The notes below the pieces were generated by a model. That model made no database searches. It saw only the letters and a program-made list of their open reading frames with translations, and was not told where the DNA came from. Below, one piece after another: positions 23,401 through 35,479 of a stretch of DNA of 64,000 nt (positions within the stretch are counted from its first letter, which is position 1; each line of letters begins with the position of its first letter). The position numbers were made by a program, and so were the translations under genes. Location of the stretch: positions 14,012,001 to 14,076,000 of the forward strand of contig OZ316893.1 of assembly GCA_973895155.1 (NCBI GenBank), read 5' to 3'. Origin of the DNA: Marsupella aquatica (lineage: Eukaryota > Marchantiophyta).

Positions 23401-26400
23401 CTACTTAACTTGCAAAGTAGCACGGTGTCTTGAGAAACTCTCCAAAGGAATCACTTTGGTAAAGGCATCGGCAGGATTGAGCTTTCCATCAATCTTGACT
23501 AGCTCAAAAGTTTTATCAGACACTGCTTGCCTGATAAAATGGTACCTGATATCAATGTGCTTCACCCTGCTATCCATCACCTGGTTAGCAGCCAAGTGAA
23601 GAGCACTCTGACTATCACAGTTTAGAGTCATTTTGCCATGCTCTAAACCCATCTCCGTGATCAACTTCCAACCAAATTGTTTCCTTTGTTGCTTCTGCTG
23701 CTGCAACATACTCTGCTTCTGTAGTAGACTGAGATATACACTTCTGCAAGGTAGATTTCCAACTGATACATCCTCTTCCCAGAGTAAATACAAACCCAGT
23801 TGTAGACCTCCTTGTATCTAGACAGCCTCCATAGTCAGAATCTACATAGCCAACTAACGTTCTATTTGATCTGTTATCAAATAGTAATCCATAGTCCTGT
23901 GTACCCTTGAGATACCTGAGAATCCACTTCACAACTTCCCAATGTACCTTCCCTGGATTTGACATGAATCTGCCAACCTTGCCCATCGCTAGGGCCAAGT
24001 CAAGCCTAGTACAAGTCATCAAATACATCAGACTACCTACTGCCTTCTCATAAGGAATCTTAGCCATCATACCTTTCTCCACAGCATCTGTAGGAGAGAA
24101 AGCCGATGATAACTTGAAATATGAAGCTAAAGGAATACTCACTGGCTTACAGTTTTCCATATTGAATCGTGCAAGTATTTTTCTCGCATATTGGCCCTGA
24201 CTCAAGCACAACTGTCCAGTATCAGAGTTCCTAAAAATCTCCATCCCTAAGATCCTCTTGGCCTAACCAAGATCCTTCATCCTGAATTCAACACTCAATT
24301 TCGCCTTGAGACTGTCAACCTCAGATTGATCTTTAGCCACAATCAGCATGTCATCCACATAGATCATCAGAATGATAAAACCAAATACATCATTCTTGAC
24401 TGATTTCGTATACACACAAGGATCATACACCATCCTTGTAAAACCTTGAGCAAGCATGAAATCATCAAACCGCTTGTTCCACTGTCTGGGAGACTACTTT
24501 AATCCATACAAGGACTTGAGCAATCTGCAAACTAAGTTCTTTTGGCCCTTGTTCATAAAGCCTAGTGGTTGTTTCATGAAGATCATCTCTTCCAAGTTGC
24601 CATAGAGAAAAGCAGTAACAACATCCATCTGATCCATCACCAGACCAAAAAACACAACAAGCTGACACAAGATCCGAATTGTGGAATACTTAGCCACCGG
24701 TGAAAAGACCTCATTGTAGTCCACTCCTTTCTCCTAAGTGAACCCCTTGGTAACAAGCCTTGCCTTGTAGATCTTATCTCCACCCTCTGAAGGACTGTCC
24801 TTCAACTTGTAAATCCACTTGCTGTCCACCACTTGCTGACCTCTTGGAAGCTCCACTAGCTCCCATGTCTTCTTGTCACTCAAAGATTGCAACTCCCTCT
24901 GCATTGCTGCATTCCACTCATGCTTATACTCTGAAGCACAAGCCTCATTGTACGAAGAAGGCTATCATTCTTCCAAGACCAAAGCCATATCATCATCATC
25001 AGGTGCAATGTCAATGTCATCTAGCTTAGATGAGTCTGCCCATTGACCATACCTGGTAGGAGCTCTAGTAGAACGATTGGAAGTTCTTCTAGTAGATGAC
25101 TCAAGTTGATTTGCTGCTGCTGCTGGTTGAATTTGAGGTACCCCAGCAACAATCTCCTCTTCTTGTTCCATCACAGGAACCAGCTCCAAGCCCGGAGCTT
25201 CTCCATCTCTCTTGTCATGAACTGCATCATGACTAATCTCCCCCTCAACCCGGTCCGGGATGGGAGATTTTCCCTTGTCAGTATGGAAGTCCTGAGAACT
25301 CTCCCCCTCCTTTGATGATCTGGATTCATTAAAGGACACATCTCTACTGACAATTAGCTTACAGGTTACTGGATCCCATAACCTATAACCCTTCACACCT
25401 TTCTGATAGCCAAGGAAAATGCACTTCTTCGACTTGGACTCCAGCTTGGATCGAAGCTGGGAAGGTGTAACAACATAAGCATCACATCCAAAAATCCTCA
25501 GATGTGAGTAATCTGCTGGACGCCCGTACCTCATTTCAAATGGCGTCTTGAATCCAATAGAACTGGATGGAGAAAAATTTACCAAATAAGCTGTAATGTT
25601 GACAGCTTCAGCCCAAAACTCATGTGGTAAGCATGATTGACTCAACATACTCCTCGAGCGGTCCAATAGTATTCGGTTGAGTCTCTCAAAAATACCATTC
25701 TGCTGAGGAGTATAACTTGTTGTGAGATGGCGGGTAATCCCTTGCTCCTTACAATACGTTCCAAATTCCCTGGAACTATATTAACCGCCGTTATCCGATC
25801 GAAGATATCTCACCTTATTACTAGTCTGATTCTCTACTTGGGCTTTCCACTTTTTAAAAGTGGCAAAAACATCAGACTTATTGTGTAGAAAATATATCCA
25901 CACATACCTTGAGTAATCGTCTATGAACGTGACATAGTATAACCGTCCAGAATGTGAGGGAGTAGGGGCTGGACCCCACACATCACTATGTACATACTCA
26001 AGTACCTCCTTGCTGGTGTGAGTTCCAACTCCGAAGGATTTCCCGTGCTGCTTCCCTAGCACACAGTGCTCACAAAATTCCAACTTACAGGATTGCAGAT
26101 TAGAAAGTAATCCTTTCTTCTGAAGAATAACCAAACCTTTTTCACTCATGTGGCCCAAACGGAAGTGCCACAGCCGGGCCGTCTCCTCATGAGATAAAGT
26201 TACATTGGCTTCATCACAGACTACACTGCCCTCCAAAATGTATAGATTGCAATGTCTCTTTCCCTTCAATACAACTTTAGTACCAGTTGAAACCTGAAGG
26301 ACACCATTAGCAGAACTCCACTGATGGCCATTTGCTTCTAAAACTCCAAGTGAAATGAGATTTTTCATCATGCTGGGAATATATCTTACATTCCTCAACA

Positions 26401-27666
26401 TTCTCATAGCACCATCAAACATCTGAAATCTTACAGATCCAAGTCCAACAACTTGACATGGGATTCCATTTCCCATCAACACTGACCCGTTGGAAACCAT
26501 GTAAGACCTGAAACAATCTCTCCTAAAGCAAATGTGAAAAGTACATGCACTATCTAGAATCCAGTCATCACTACCTGGATTTGACGCTACGTTGAGAGCA
26601 TAACCTTGACATCACAATATGTCATCATCATCAAGTAAATCTACCTCATACGAGCTCGATGCCGCGTTAGCAGAGGCAGTAGGGACCTTTACTCGACAAT
26701 CCCTTTTCATGTGGCCAAGCTTGCCACAATTCCAACATGCAAGAGGCTTCCTCTCTTGCGATTTCCCTCTGGATTTAGATCTTCCCCATGATGTAGATCT
26801 AAACCTGTTCTGCCCATTCGAGCACTGCGCTGCTCTTCCCCTGTTCACATTGAGCGCAGTGCCAGAAGAAGATGCTGTCTGTGATTAACCGAGCTTCTTC
26901 TGAGCATCATCAGACAGTAAAGAACTCACCACCTCATTATACGAAATGGACTTCAGATCTTTATACAAGAGCACCTGTTTCAAGCCCTGATATGACGGCG
27001 GTAAGGAGCTTAGCAGAAGTAAGGCCTTATCCTCATCTTCAACTCCTTTTCCTAGGTTTGACAGATCCACTGCTAGACTGTCAAACTCATCCAGGTGATC
27101 CTGCATCTTGCTGGGTCCTTGAGCCTGAGGCTCATCAAAAGAGACTTCTTGTACAACCGGTCTGACGCATCTTCCCGGTAGTACTTCTCTCTTAGAGCCT
27201 TGAATAGTGACGAGCAATCCGCATAATCATCCAGCTGCTTGATGATGTGCGGCTTGAGATAAATCATCACTGCATTGACAGCAATCACCTGCTCCTGTCT
27301 CCACTGCCTCACAGAAATCTCCTCCTCTCCATCATACTGCTCTCGCGATGAAAGCAGATGAGCTAAGCCCATGGCCCGTAGAACGCCCTTCACTTGCTTC
27401 TCCCAAAGCAAGTAATCAGTACGACCATTGTACTTCTCCACCTCAAACTTCACTCCTCCAAATCTAGCCATCTCCCTCTTCTTCTCAACTACCGACAGCT
27501 CTGGTAGTAATACGGCTACCTCCACTGCACACCACACCGGTGATCGTACCGGTGTTACAAGTTCCTCCTCAAATGGTAGTAGCTCCTCCTTAGACTCTAT
27601 GTTTGATCGTCGCGATCCTGAAGCTCCACCGATGCCAATTCTTCCAGTATCCTCCGAGTCACTCAT
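23401..27666 (-). pseudogene. copia B gag-pol, broken
   Basis: Minus-strand polyprotein in copia order. Gag starts at ATG 27666 (MSDSEDTG) and contains a zinc knuckle CWNCGKLGHMKRDC (about 26735). Next are the protease region (ILDSACTFH, about 26550), GAG-pre-integrase, and integrase (HSDVWGPAP, FIDDYSRYVWIYFL, about 25900-26000). RT follows (QMDVVTAFLYG, then IYVDDMLIVAK at about 24340) and RNase H (TEAEYVAAAEATKE, about 23700). It is broken by a frameshift in gag near 27130, a frameshift in RNase H near 23650, and stops near 26612, 25781, 24962, 24736, 24494 and 24263. Three stops are TAG where the family has CAG. It cannot make an intact polyprotein. Confidence 0.92.
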
Positions 27667-29360
27667 ATGAAACAATCATGAAAAAACGTCTTTTTTCAAA
27701 ACTTCTCATAAAACTCAAAACTCAATATCGCCGCGTAGCCCACGAAGCTAGGAGTCCAATACTGAAAGCCGAAATCAAAATCAAAATTTGACGGAAAAGT
27801 TATTCAAATTTCGGTCGGGGTGGGTAAAACCTTGGGAAACTCCCCTGTTTTGACCACCTCGGAGAATAACCGAACTACCCAATACAACCCGTCGTTGAAA
27901 TCGCAATGTGATCGGTGCGCCGCGTTGCCAACTTCAATGGCTATGACCTCGCCAAAAGAGAACCCAAAAAGTTACCGTTTGGCGGACGGAATCTTTGTCG
28001 AACGGCCAAAAAATAGCTCTTTGTCTTTTGAGAATATTCCTGCACAGTCCGACAGGTCTCACAGGGGGCCGTTCCCCCTAGTGAAGCGGTTAAAATGGAG
28101 GGCGGCAGGTCCTGGCACAAAGGACAACCAAAGGAGAGGAAAAAAGCTTTAAAAAGCGCCCTAAAGGGGGTGCTAAGGCCCCTTAAACTGAAATACGCCC
28201 CAAAACGCGCATCCACGTATGCGCGACACGAGGCGGACCAGGAAGTATATGTGTATCTGGCCGAGCGGCTACAAGGCGTATGGCCGAGCGTCAACTCGAC
28301 CGCGTACAAGCAGCTAACATGCGCGAAGGGGCTAGCCCGGGGTGTAAAAGAAGTCGCAAGGCGACTTCATGACTGCCGAGGGCAGTCGCTGGCAGCAGCT
28401 GGCGTACGTGCGGGGGGGTGGGGCGAGGAACGGCAAGTTGCAGACCCGGGAGGGAGCGAGCGGGAGGGGGAGGGGGAGGACGGCGGGTCGCACGCCGGCC
28501 GGCGCTGCGGACCCGATCGCGGCCGCGGCTACGGCTGAGTACGCCATTCGGGAGGGAGTATGCGGGTGAAGAGGGGTATGCGGGGCCGAGCGAGGGTGTG
28601 AGTATACACCCTTGTGTATACACACTCGAAAAAAAAGGGCTCCAAAACCCCCTTTAACCCATAAAATGACCCTTAAAAAAACAAAAAGTCCTGTTACTCA
28701 CAATGCCGCCGCCGTTTCAAATGAGAAAAGTGCCGACTACTGACGGGAAATGTTGCCGAATCACACTGGCGTTGTCTGCTACTCCAGCACTATAAAAACT
28801 TCCGCCACGTTGCCTTCACTCCGCGTCAAGTGCCAATCTCGAGCTCAAAACGACTGCCTCACCGTGATCAACCCGTTGAGCCGTAGCACTTCGCGTTTCT
28901 TCCACCGAGTCGGACGGCACGAAGAGAAACCCGGTTCAGATGAGAACAAGCTCCATAGCTTGTGAAAAAACCTGAACGCCTCCGTCACTCGTCACGTCTC
29001 ACTCGGTAACAACTCGGTAGCAATCCAGCTACCGAAATGACCAGCTCGCTTCAACCTTCAACTTGAGCTATAATGTGCGATCCCTCCCATGCCACAGAGC
29101 TCACACTGTTGAAAAAAGCGAACTCTGGTCTCTCCCCTGAAATACCGTCGAACACGAATAAACCCTAAATGATGCAAACTTCAATTCCTCCGCACCACGG
29201 ATACCGATCAACAAGTTCTAACCACCGTTAGAATGCCCTCTCACTAACCTATCCGCACAGCCACACACATTCGAGTTTCATGCGATGAAACTCCAAATGT
29301 ACCATCGACAATGAACGCTGGAAAAACCCATCACAAAAAAACCTCGTCACCTCCCAGGCA
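27667..29360 (-). other. long leader of copia B
   Basis: About 1.7 kb between primer site and gag start. The gag-proximal 350 bp match the same part of element A (120-430) closely and the primer-proximal end also matches; the middle, including a G/C-rich block at 28380-28560, is specific to B. Open frames in the G/C-rich block look compositional rather than genic. Confidence 0.7.
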
Positions 29361-29373
29361 TGCTCTGATACCA
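29361..29373 (-). promoter_or_regulatory. primer-binding site of copia B
   Basis: The minus strand reads TGGTATCAGAGCA two bases inside the 5' LTR, matching the initiator-Met-tRNA type site also seen at 1215-1227. Confidence 0.9.
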
Positions 29374-29375
29374 CT

Positions 29376-29717
29376 TGTTGAGCATAGACGACATTCGCAA
29401 CGGCAAGCCCATGAACCATTCAGCGCACAATAATCGACACAGAGAGATACGTGGTTCACCTCTACATGAGGCTACGTCCACGGGAACACACAAGAGCTTT
29501 ACTGCACTCTAGGCCGACCGGCCATACCAAGCATCCACAGCACAAGCTCTCCCTATCTCTCAACTAGCTCCGTAACAATGAGCCTAAGTTCCACCAGGGT
29601 CTGACATCAGCCCTGGCTATATGCACACCAGCACTACCGCTAACATTAGCTAAGTCCTAACCCGAGTTACTAACTGTGGTTAGCTCATGAGTCACAAGAC
29701 TAGAGCAATATCTAACA
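29376..29717 (-). repeat. 5' LTR of copia B (342 bp)
   Basis: Partner of 22859-23202; lacks two bases in the GAGTTA(GA)CTAAC segment. Followed outward by TTGACCCC and a run of 15 C (29743-29757). Confidence 0.92.
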
Positions 29718-29849
29718 AACTTGACCCCGTGATACCCCAACGCCCCCCCCCCCCCCCGGTCTTGCACTCCCTCCCACGCTCTCGCCCTCCCCCACAACAT
29801 TGCTTTCACAATAACACTTCTGGGACATGCTTTGCCCCAACGTACATCT

Positions 29850-30155
29850 TTGCCACTTGACAATTTTTCTCACCTTGATATATTTTTCTCATCTTGACAT
29901 CTTTTTATCTACTCAACATATTTTTCTCATGATCTTGCATTTTTTCTCTCCTTGACATCTTTTACTCACCTCCATGTCATTTTTCACATTGATATCATTT
30001 TCTGACCTTGACATCTTTCCTCTCCTTTACAACTTTTCTCCTTTACATCCTTATCCTTTACATCCTTTGCTCACCTCCACATCTTCTATTACCTAGCCTT
30101 GACATCTTTTTTTTCTCTTTGACATCTTTTATCACCTTGACATCTTTTTGTGCAA
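29850..30155. repeat. TTGACATCTTTT degenerate minisatellite
   Basis: Over a dozen diverged units of about 20 bp around CCTTGACATCTTTTTCTCA, ending with GTGCAACCTAGTAC. The same unit, ending in GTGCAACGCGG, recurs at 40890-41060. Confidence 0.8.
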
Positions 30156-30544
30156 CCTAGTACATAATAATAGAGTTACAACTCAATGTTGGATACAAGC
30201 TCATGTCCAATACTAAGTCGTGCCCAAGTGAGTGGCAGTCAGTGCACCAGCATTTGCAGTGACAACCAATCCCTTGCAAATTCATTGGTGGTCTTCACTA
30301 TGTTAGGCACTTGTTTTTGTCTCTACAGTTATTATCTAGCTGCAGTTAGCCAAATCGAAGTCAAGTGCTTGGTAAAGGCTAGATGTGTTACTGCTATATC
30401 CACTAGCCAGACTAGTTAGTGACTACAACAGGCTCATTGTTATGTAACCATTTGAGAAACAAAGTGAACTTAGTCCAAGGAGACTAGGTATAGTCTAGGC
30501 TTAGAGTTAAGGAAAAGTATTGTGTTCAAGGAGACTAGGTATAG
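30156..30544. other. no gene seen
   Basis: Short stretch between the minisatellite and the assembly gap. The motif CAAGGAGACTAGGTATAG occurs at 30475-30492 and again right at the gap edge (about 30527-30544), which may be why assembly stopped here. Confidence 0.4.
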
Positions 30545-30644
30545 NNNNNNNNNNNNNNNNNNNNNNNNNNNNNNNNNNNNNNNNNNNNNNNNNNNNNNNN
30601 NNNNNNNNNNNNNNNNNNNNNNNNNNNNNNNNNNNNNNNNNNNN
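30545..30644. other. assembly gap (100 N)
   Basis: Exactly 100 N, a conventional placeholder; true length is unknown. Gene models and distances across it should not be trusted. Confidence 0.99.
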
Positions 30645-32074
30645 CTCACTGACCGCACTTGCAAGAGCGCAAATATGAATGTCAGCCGGCTGAATCCTGT
30701 GGACACTTTCAAGATTTGTTCCGATGTCGTCTTTTGTTTTTTGGTGGATTTACGGTCGTGTTCGTTGAGTGTTGTGCATTGATCGAAATCAAGGAGGAAT
30801 GGTGTGCTGTCTTTATAGAGGGACTGAGTTGGCAATGCCGGGCTCTGGTAGCTTCTTTGTCTAGTAATGCAAGTTTCGCCTGCTACGAAAAGGGACAGAG
30901 CAGTCGAACTTGCCCATCTGAGAGAGAATGGGGGAGTGGGGAGTGTTGTCGAGTACCAATTGTCCCGTCGGAGAGTTGGGCAGCAATGCAGTGTGTAATG
31001 AGAATCTTTGAGATGGTTATCTAGTTGGATACAACTCGAAGTTTTTCTCGCTGTGAAAGGGAAATCTGAAGGGTCGAACTTGCCCAGCCCCAGCAAAATG
31101 GGCAGAGTAACATGCGAATCGGAATCTATTGCCTGCATCGAGAGTTCTGGCCGGAATTCCTCTTCAGAGAAAGAGTAATGCGGAATGCCTTGCTCGGTAG
31201 ATTCTCTTAGGGGGATTGAAAACTTGGGGAATTATCGATCTCTGGTACCTGTCTGGCCTGGACTGTCTGGATTTTTTTTTGGTGAGATGTGGGTTGGACC
31301 TCCGTTAGTGCTGGCTGCAGTAGTTCTCGTCACGTCAATCACGGAATTATGATTGATGTGGCCAGCGTCCTTAAACAAGGAGCAGTAGTGTTTTAGCATG
31401 CCTTACACCAGAAGAACGAATCGTCGCTGCTGATCAGATCTTCTGGCAGAGAACTGTACAGTATTGACATTTCCTAGTGTAGCTCGGTTGAAAACTGGAT
31501 TGAGGGCTTACTCGTGTATGATGGGAAACAAGTAACCTCATTTTATTTTACTTTGGGTTTTTTTTCCGCTGCCTTTGGTGGAGTTCTCGACGTGAATTAT
31601 GCCAGTGCCTGTCCTACATGCGATAGGTGAATTTACTGCGACAATCGTAGCTGAACTCTGTAACTTTATTGGGCTTGGGGAGTTGGGGTGAGAATCGACA
31701 TGTAGAAACGTTTCCCTTATTAGGGAGGGAGGAACAGCTACACGTGCGTATTCAGGTCTTTGGTATTTAGCTGAAGACCGGGTTGAAATTGTGGTTTGTG
31801 TGTGAGTTTCTCTTTTCGAAAAATTGCATACGTCTTCTTCAAAGTGAGGGAAAATGACCCCAGTACGCACATGCACAACAAATTCATTTGGTTGAGATGT
31901 ATACATGATGAAACTGTGAACAGAAAATTCCCACGACCCACAGAATAATGTAGATGGAGTCAACTTGAACCCCAGTTCCGAACCTGGCTTAGTCATGTAT
32001 TTGTGTGGGAACTTGAATTTCGTGGTATCCGTCACGACAAGATCCTTTATCGTTTGTTTCGTAAATGAATTTAT
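30645..32074. other. upstream region of the ENH1-like gene
   Basis: No independent gene recognised. The missing first exon of the PDZ-rubredoxin gene (start codon and transit peptide) should lie here or in the gap, but I could not identify it. Confidence 0.35.
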
Positions 32075-32077
32075 TAA

Positions 32078-33850
32078 GCTGAGAGGCTCTTCTCACGTTT
32101 TGGAAAACTTCCTGTGATTGAACAGTTACGAAGTTCGTTCATCGGATCGGACCTTCCAGAGAACTGTTCGATTCAATCGTTGAGGGCTACAAGATCACAG
32201 TTGACAAGAAGGAAAAATGGCAGCGTACCGCCAGTGAGGGCTAAAACGGCGGGTGCATCAAAGACTTACGAGACGGAGGTGGAGAAGCCACTAGGGCTAG
32301 GACTTGGTCCGAAAAATGGCGGTGGTGTTGTAGTTACTGCTGTAAACGGTGGAGGAAATGCTGCAAAGGCGGGGATCAAGGTTGGAGACCAGGTCCTGTA
32401 TACGAGCAGCTTCTTCGGAGACGAATTGTGGCCTGCCGACAATGTTGGCTTCACTAGAACTGCTATTAATGCAAAAGCCGATTCTGTATATTTCGTCTTG
32501 ACCAGGTCAGTAGCTGGCTCTATCTCTATCAATCCAACTAGTCTCCTCTGAAGCATCTTCTTCCGTTTTTGCTCTGTGATTCACATCTGCCCCTCACACT
32601 TTCCTTGAGACTTGTTATTGCTTTCTCTCTCGAGCTTGTCTCAAGAATTACTATGCAATTTAAATCTTCGTTTGCTTAGAAAAACAATTGCACTACCCGT
32701 TCAGTGCCTCCAGGTGAGACACGGAAAGCTCAAAATACAGAAGGCTCCTAAATTCTACAGTCTAGATTCTTTCTCGTGAGTTGTAAGCTCGCTACTTTGT
32801 CATATAGAACATCCACTATCCTCGCTCTTGCCCATCCAATCTGCTTCGGCCCAGATGATGAGATTGATAGCGAAGACAGACGTGCATGCTGTGTAGGACT
32901 GTGTAGCGATAGATGGACAGAGTGGAGTGGTTTGAATGCTCTGAAGGATACTGCCTTCATGCTTTCTGGGAGCACGGAGCACGACTTGAATCTGAGCACT
33001 ACCGGACTATGAGGATGCAATTCGTCTGCAGGGGTGCATCGGATGTGGATGTGAAAAGGTTGCCAAAACGACCTGCCCCTCCTCGTTTTGGAAGGAAACT
33101 CACAGACGCCCAAAAGGTGAGTAGCAGTCTTGCTTTGATAACTATCTGATAGTACTTCAGGGTATTAAAAACATTCTGACAGAAGGCACTTTGATTTGAT
33201 CATTTACTTGTTTGTGGGGTTTTTCAGGCTAGAGCTACCCATGTCTGTCTTGACTGTGGATATATTTACACACTGACCAAAACATTTGAGGAGCAGGTAA
33301 GGGCTTCATTACTTTCCATCACTCTGTTGTTTACATTCTATCTTGTTAATTAAGAGCTTTTCGGAGGTTTACTGGACGTTAGAGGCTTTCGAGGGGTTCT
33401 TCAGCCAGCTCGTAAGCTTCTTGTATTGATGATATCTTACTTAGTACGTAGTTTCCCACCGGATCCTCTGGTACCAATCAAAGCAGTCTCCTTGCTCAGT
33501 TTCCCTTAGGCGACGCAATTTGTCTTAAAAAATTGATATCACTGCTTGAGAATGTAAGTGGGGACCCCAGGTTCTTTGGGTAGCAGGTTCTTCCAAGATG
33601 ATTACCTCAGATTGTTTGCACAAGCACAAAACTGGCTCTCTGGCTTTTTCTGACGTTTGTTTCAAACTTTGTGTAAATACAGCCCGAAAGTTTCCTATGT
33701 CCCCAATGTCAGGCTCCCAAAAAGAGATTTGCTGAGTATGATGCCGAGACGGGTAGAACAATTGGTGGTGGAACTCCGATTGCGGTTCTTCTGGGTGTTA
33801 TTGTTGGTGCAGCTGCAGTGGGCGCTCTCGCCTTCTATGGCCTTCAATGA
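32078..33850 (+). CDS. PDZ-rubredoxin membrane protein, ENH1-like (5' end unresolved)
   Basis: Plastid protein of the plant ENH1 (enhancer of sos3-1) type: a PDZ-like domain, a rubredoxin iron site and a C-terminal membrane anchor; in the family it is linked to redox or ion-stress handling in chloroplasts. Four exons are seen: about 32078-32505, 33032-33116, 33228-33296 and 33683-33850, with GT-AG introns and consistent phases. The PDZ-like part begins TYETEVEKPLGLGLG and ends GFTRTAINAKADSVYFVLTR. A conserved linker VKRLPKRPAPPRFGRK follows, then CLDCGYIY and CPQC, the four iron-binding Cys. Last is a hydrophobic tail (IAVLLGVIVGAAAVGALAF). The first visible exon is open from a stop at 32075 without any ATG, so the start codon is in an upstream exon; 32078 is only the limit of the open frame. 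Confidence 0.88.
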
Positions 33851-35479
33851 CCTTCCAATGTAACCTTTACTCAGTTCAAATTCTTATTACAACAGCTCAA
33901 TGGAAACACCAAGAGCTATATTGGATGTCGGCATGTATTATATACTCTCTTCAGAGGACATTATCAATTAAGTAAATCTTGTTTAAAAGGTACTCCTACT
34001 GTAGCTTTTTATCATCTGGGTAGTCTGAGATGGCTATAAAACTTGGCTGCGACCAACACTGTCAGTTGGTATTATTTTCGATGCTGAGCAACTTTGAGTT
34101 GGAATGTATCCACAGTATCAGGGTCGAGTAAATGTTCAACGGATCCTCATACTCTTACGCCTCGTTCGCTCGCGTCTTGTCTGCCTAGGGACCTCCGCTC
34201 GAAGGGATTTGACCCGGGCAGCTAGGGAGGACTACGTTGCAAACTTGCTCACAGTCTCCAACCATTGGGTTACCTCATAAATACTATGAATTTCCTGAGT
34301 CAGTCAAAATGATAAAGCCAAATCGTTCGTGTGTCCCTCCCAGGCATTGCTAACAGTACAGGTTCAGGCCACACTACGCGATGGCAATCGCTTACGTACA
34401 GTTTAGGTTCCTTTCGTCAGCACATTTTGAAGAAATCATGAGAAATGAGAAGGAGCAATCCATTTTTAACCAATGTGTCGTAGGTAATGAACGTATCATG
34501 TCCATCCTGGCGCGTTATTGTGATTCCTTGGCTATATGATGAGAAAGATGGTCCCTTGGATCAAGCTTCTTTTTTTCTCATCTTTTTTGACTCAAGCTTT
34601 TGCAGGATGTTACCGCCACTAGTGCCATGAGCCGTGGAGTGACCTGGGCGACCATGGTGTGGGTTCATCCCATTGCAATATTGCACCATACATTCCCCAC
34701 AAGACGATTCGATTCCTGAAAGCATGTACTCCCCAATCCACCTCAAATCCTCTCCCAGTGCTCGGCGATTTTCTCGGTGGCATCTAGATCGCTACTTCAG
34801 TGAGTCTCGTGGCGAATAAAAATCTTTTACACATTCAATATGATCATCCATCGGGAGGGAGAGGGGTGGTGGTGGTTGGTGCACGCATGTGTACCCAGGT
34901 GATAGTCCAGTACTGCTAGAACGACCGAGGTTGATCTAGCACGTTCTCGAACGGTCCCAGAGCTCTCCTTGGTTTCCCGGTCGCAGGACAGCTCCACTAT
35001 TCATGAGGAAATGACGGCAACAACCGCCATCATTATGGCAATCATAGCTTCCGAAGTCTCCCAAAAATCGAATGTAGAAATCGAATAAGTCTCGAGGCAG
35101 CGCTTCTGGGACATAAAAATGTAACCAGAAATTACTGAGAAGATTGGTTTCGTCAGATTTTCGGATGATAGATCTATTACAGTATCTGGTGCAGGTAGAG
35201 GAGTTATAAGATTGCACCAACACTGATCGATCTTCAATACCGGTGAGTACACGTGCATTATTTTGCTGCAGGCCAACTCTAAATTGTCTGCGCGTCTAAA
35301 TCTTGTTAATGTCGATGAAATTTTGCTAGATGAAAGTTTGCAAGCAAAGCAGGGATTCCAGCTCTCGCTAAATCGAAATGCCTCAAGTGTACAAGCAAGA
35401 GCCGGAGAGGCAACGGTCCGCCTTCGCGGGGGCATGACAGTCAACAAGGAATTGTTCGCGTAGCTAGGGGAGTCTTGAG
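33851..35479. other. intergenic, with a SINE-like fragment
   Basis: No gene supported. Contains the tRNA-related sequence listed at 34150-34275. A 66-codon plus-strand frame at 35263-35463 and a longer opposing frame overlap each other and neither is recognisable. Confidence 0.35.
34150..34275 (-). repeat. tRNA-related, SINE-like fragment
   Basis: The minus strand carries an A-box-like TGGTTGGAGAC (34254-34264) after ACCCAA. About 40 bases on is a B-box-like GGGTCAAATCC (34205-34215) preceded by CCC. This spacing and wording are typical of tRNA-derived plant SINE heads. No cloverleaf of a functional tRNA is apparent. The 3' tail and target duplication were not found. Confidence 0.4.

Larger units (their letters stand above)
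22859..29717 (-). mobile_element. Ty1/copia element B, full length, degenerate
   Basis: 6.86-kb element on the minus strand with two LTRs, primer site, polypurine tract and gag-protease-integrase-RT-RNase H order. LTRs differ by about four substitutions and one 2-bp indel in 344 bp, so insertion was fairly recent, yet the coding region has many stops. The five bases outside the LTRs (CACAT on the left, AACTT on the right) do not match, so no target duplication is visible. Confidence 0.92.

Noticed and set aside
28095-28657. Overlapping open frames in a G/C-rich block
   Set aside because: Inside the copia B leader, low-complexity Arg/Gly/Pro-rich in several frames at once; compositional artefact.
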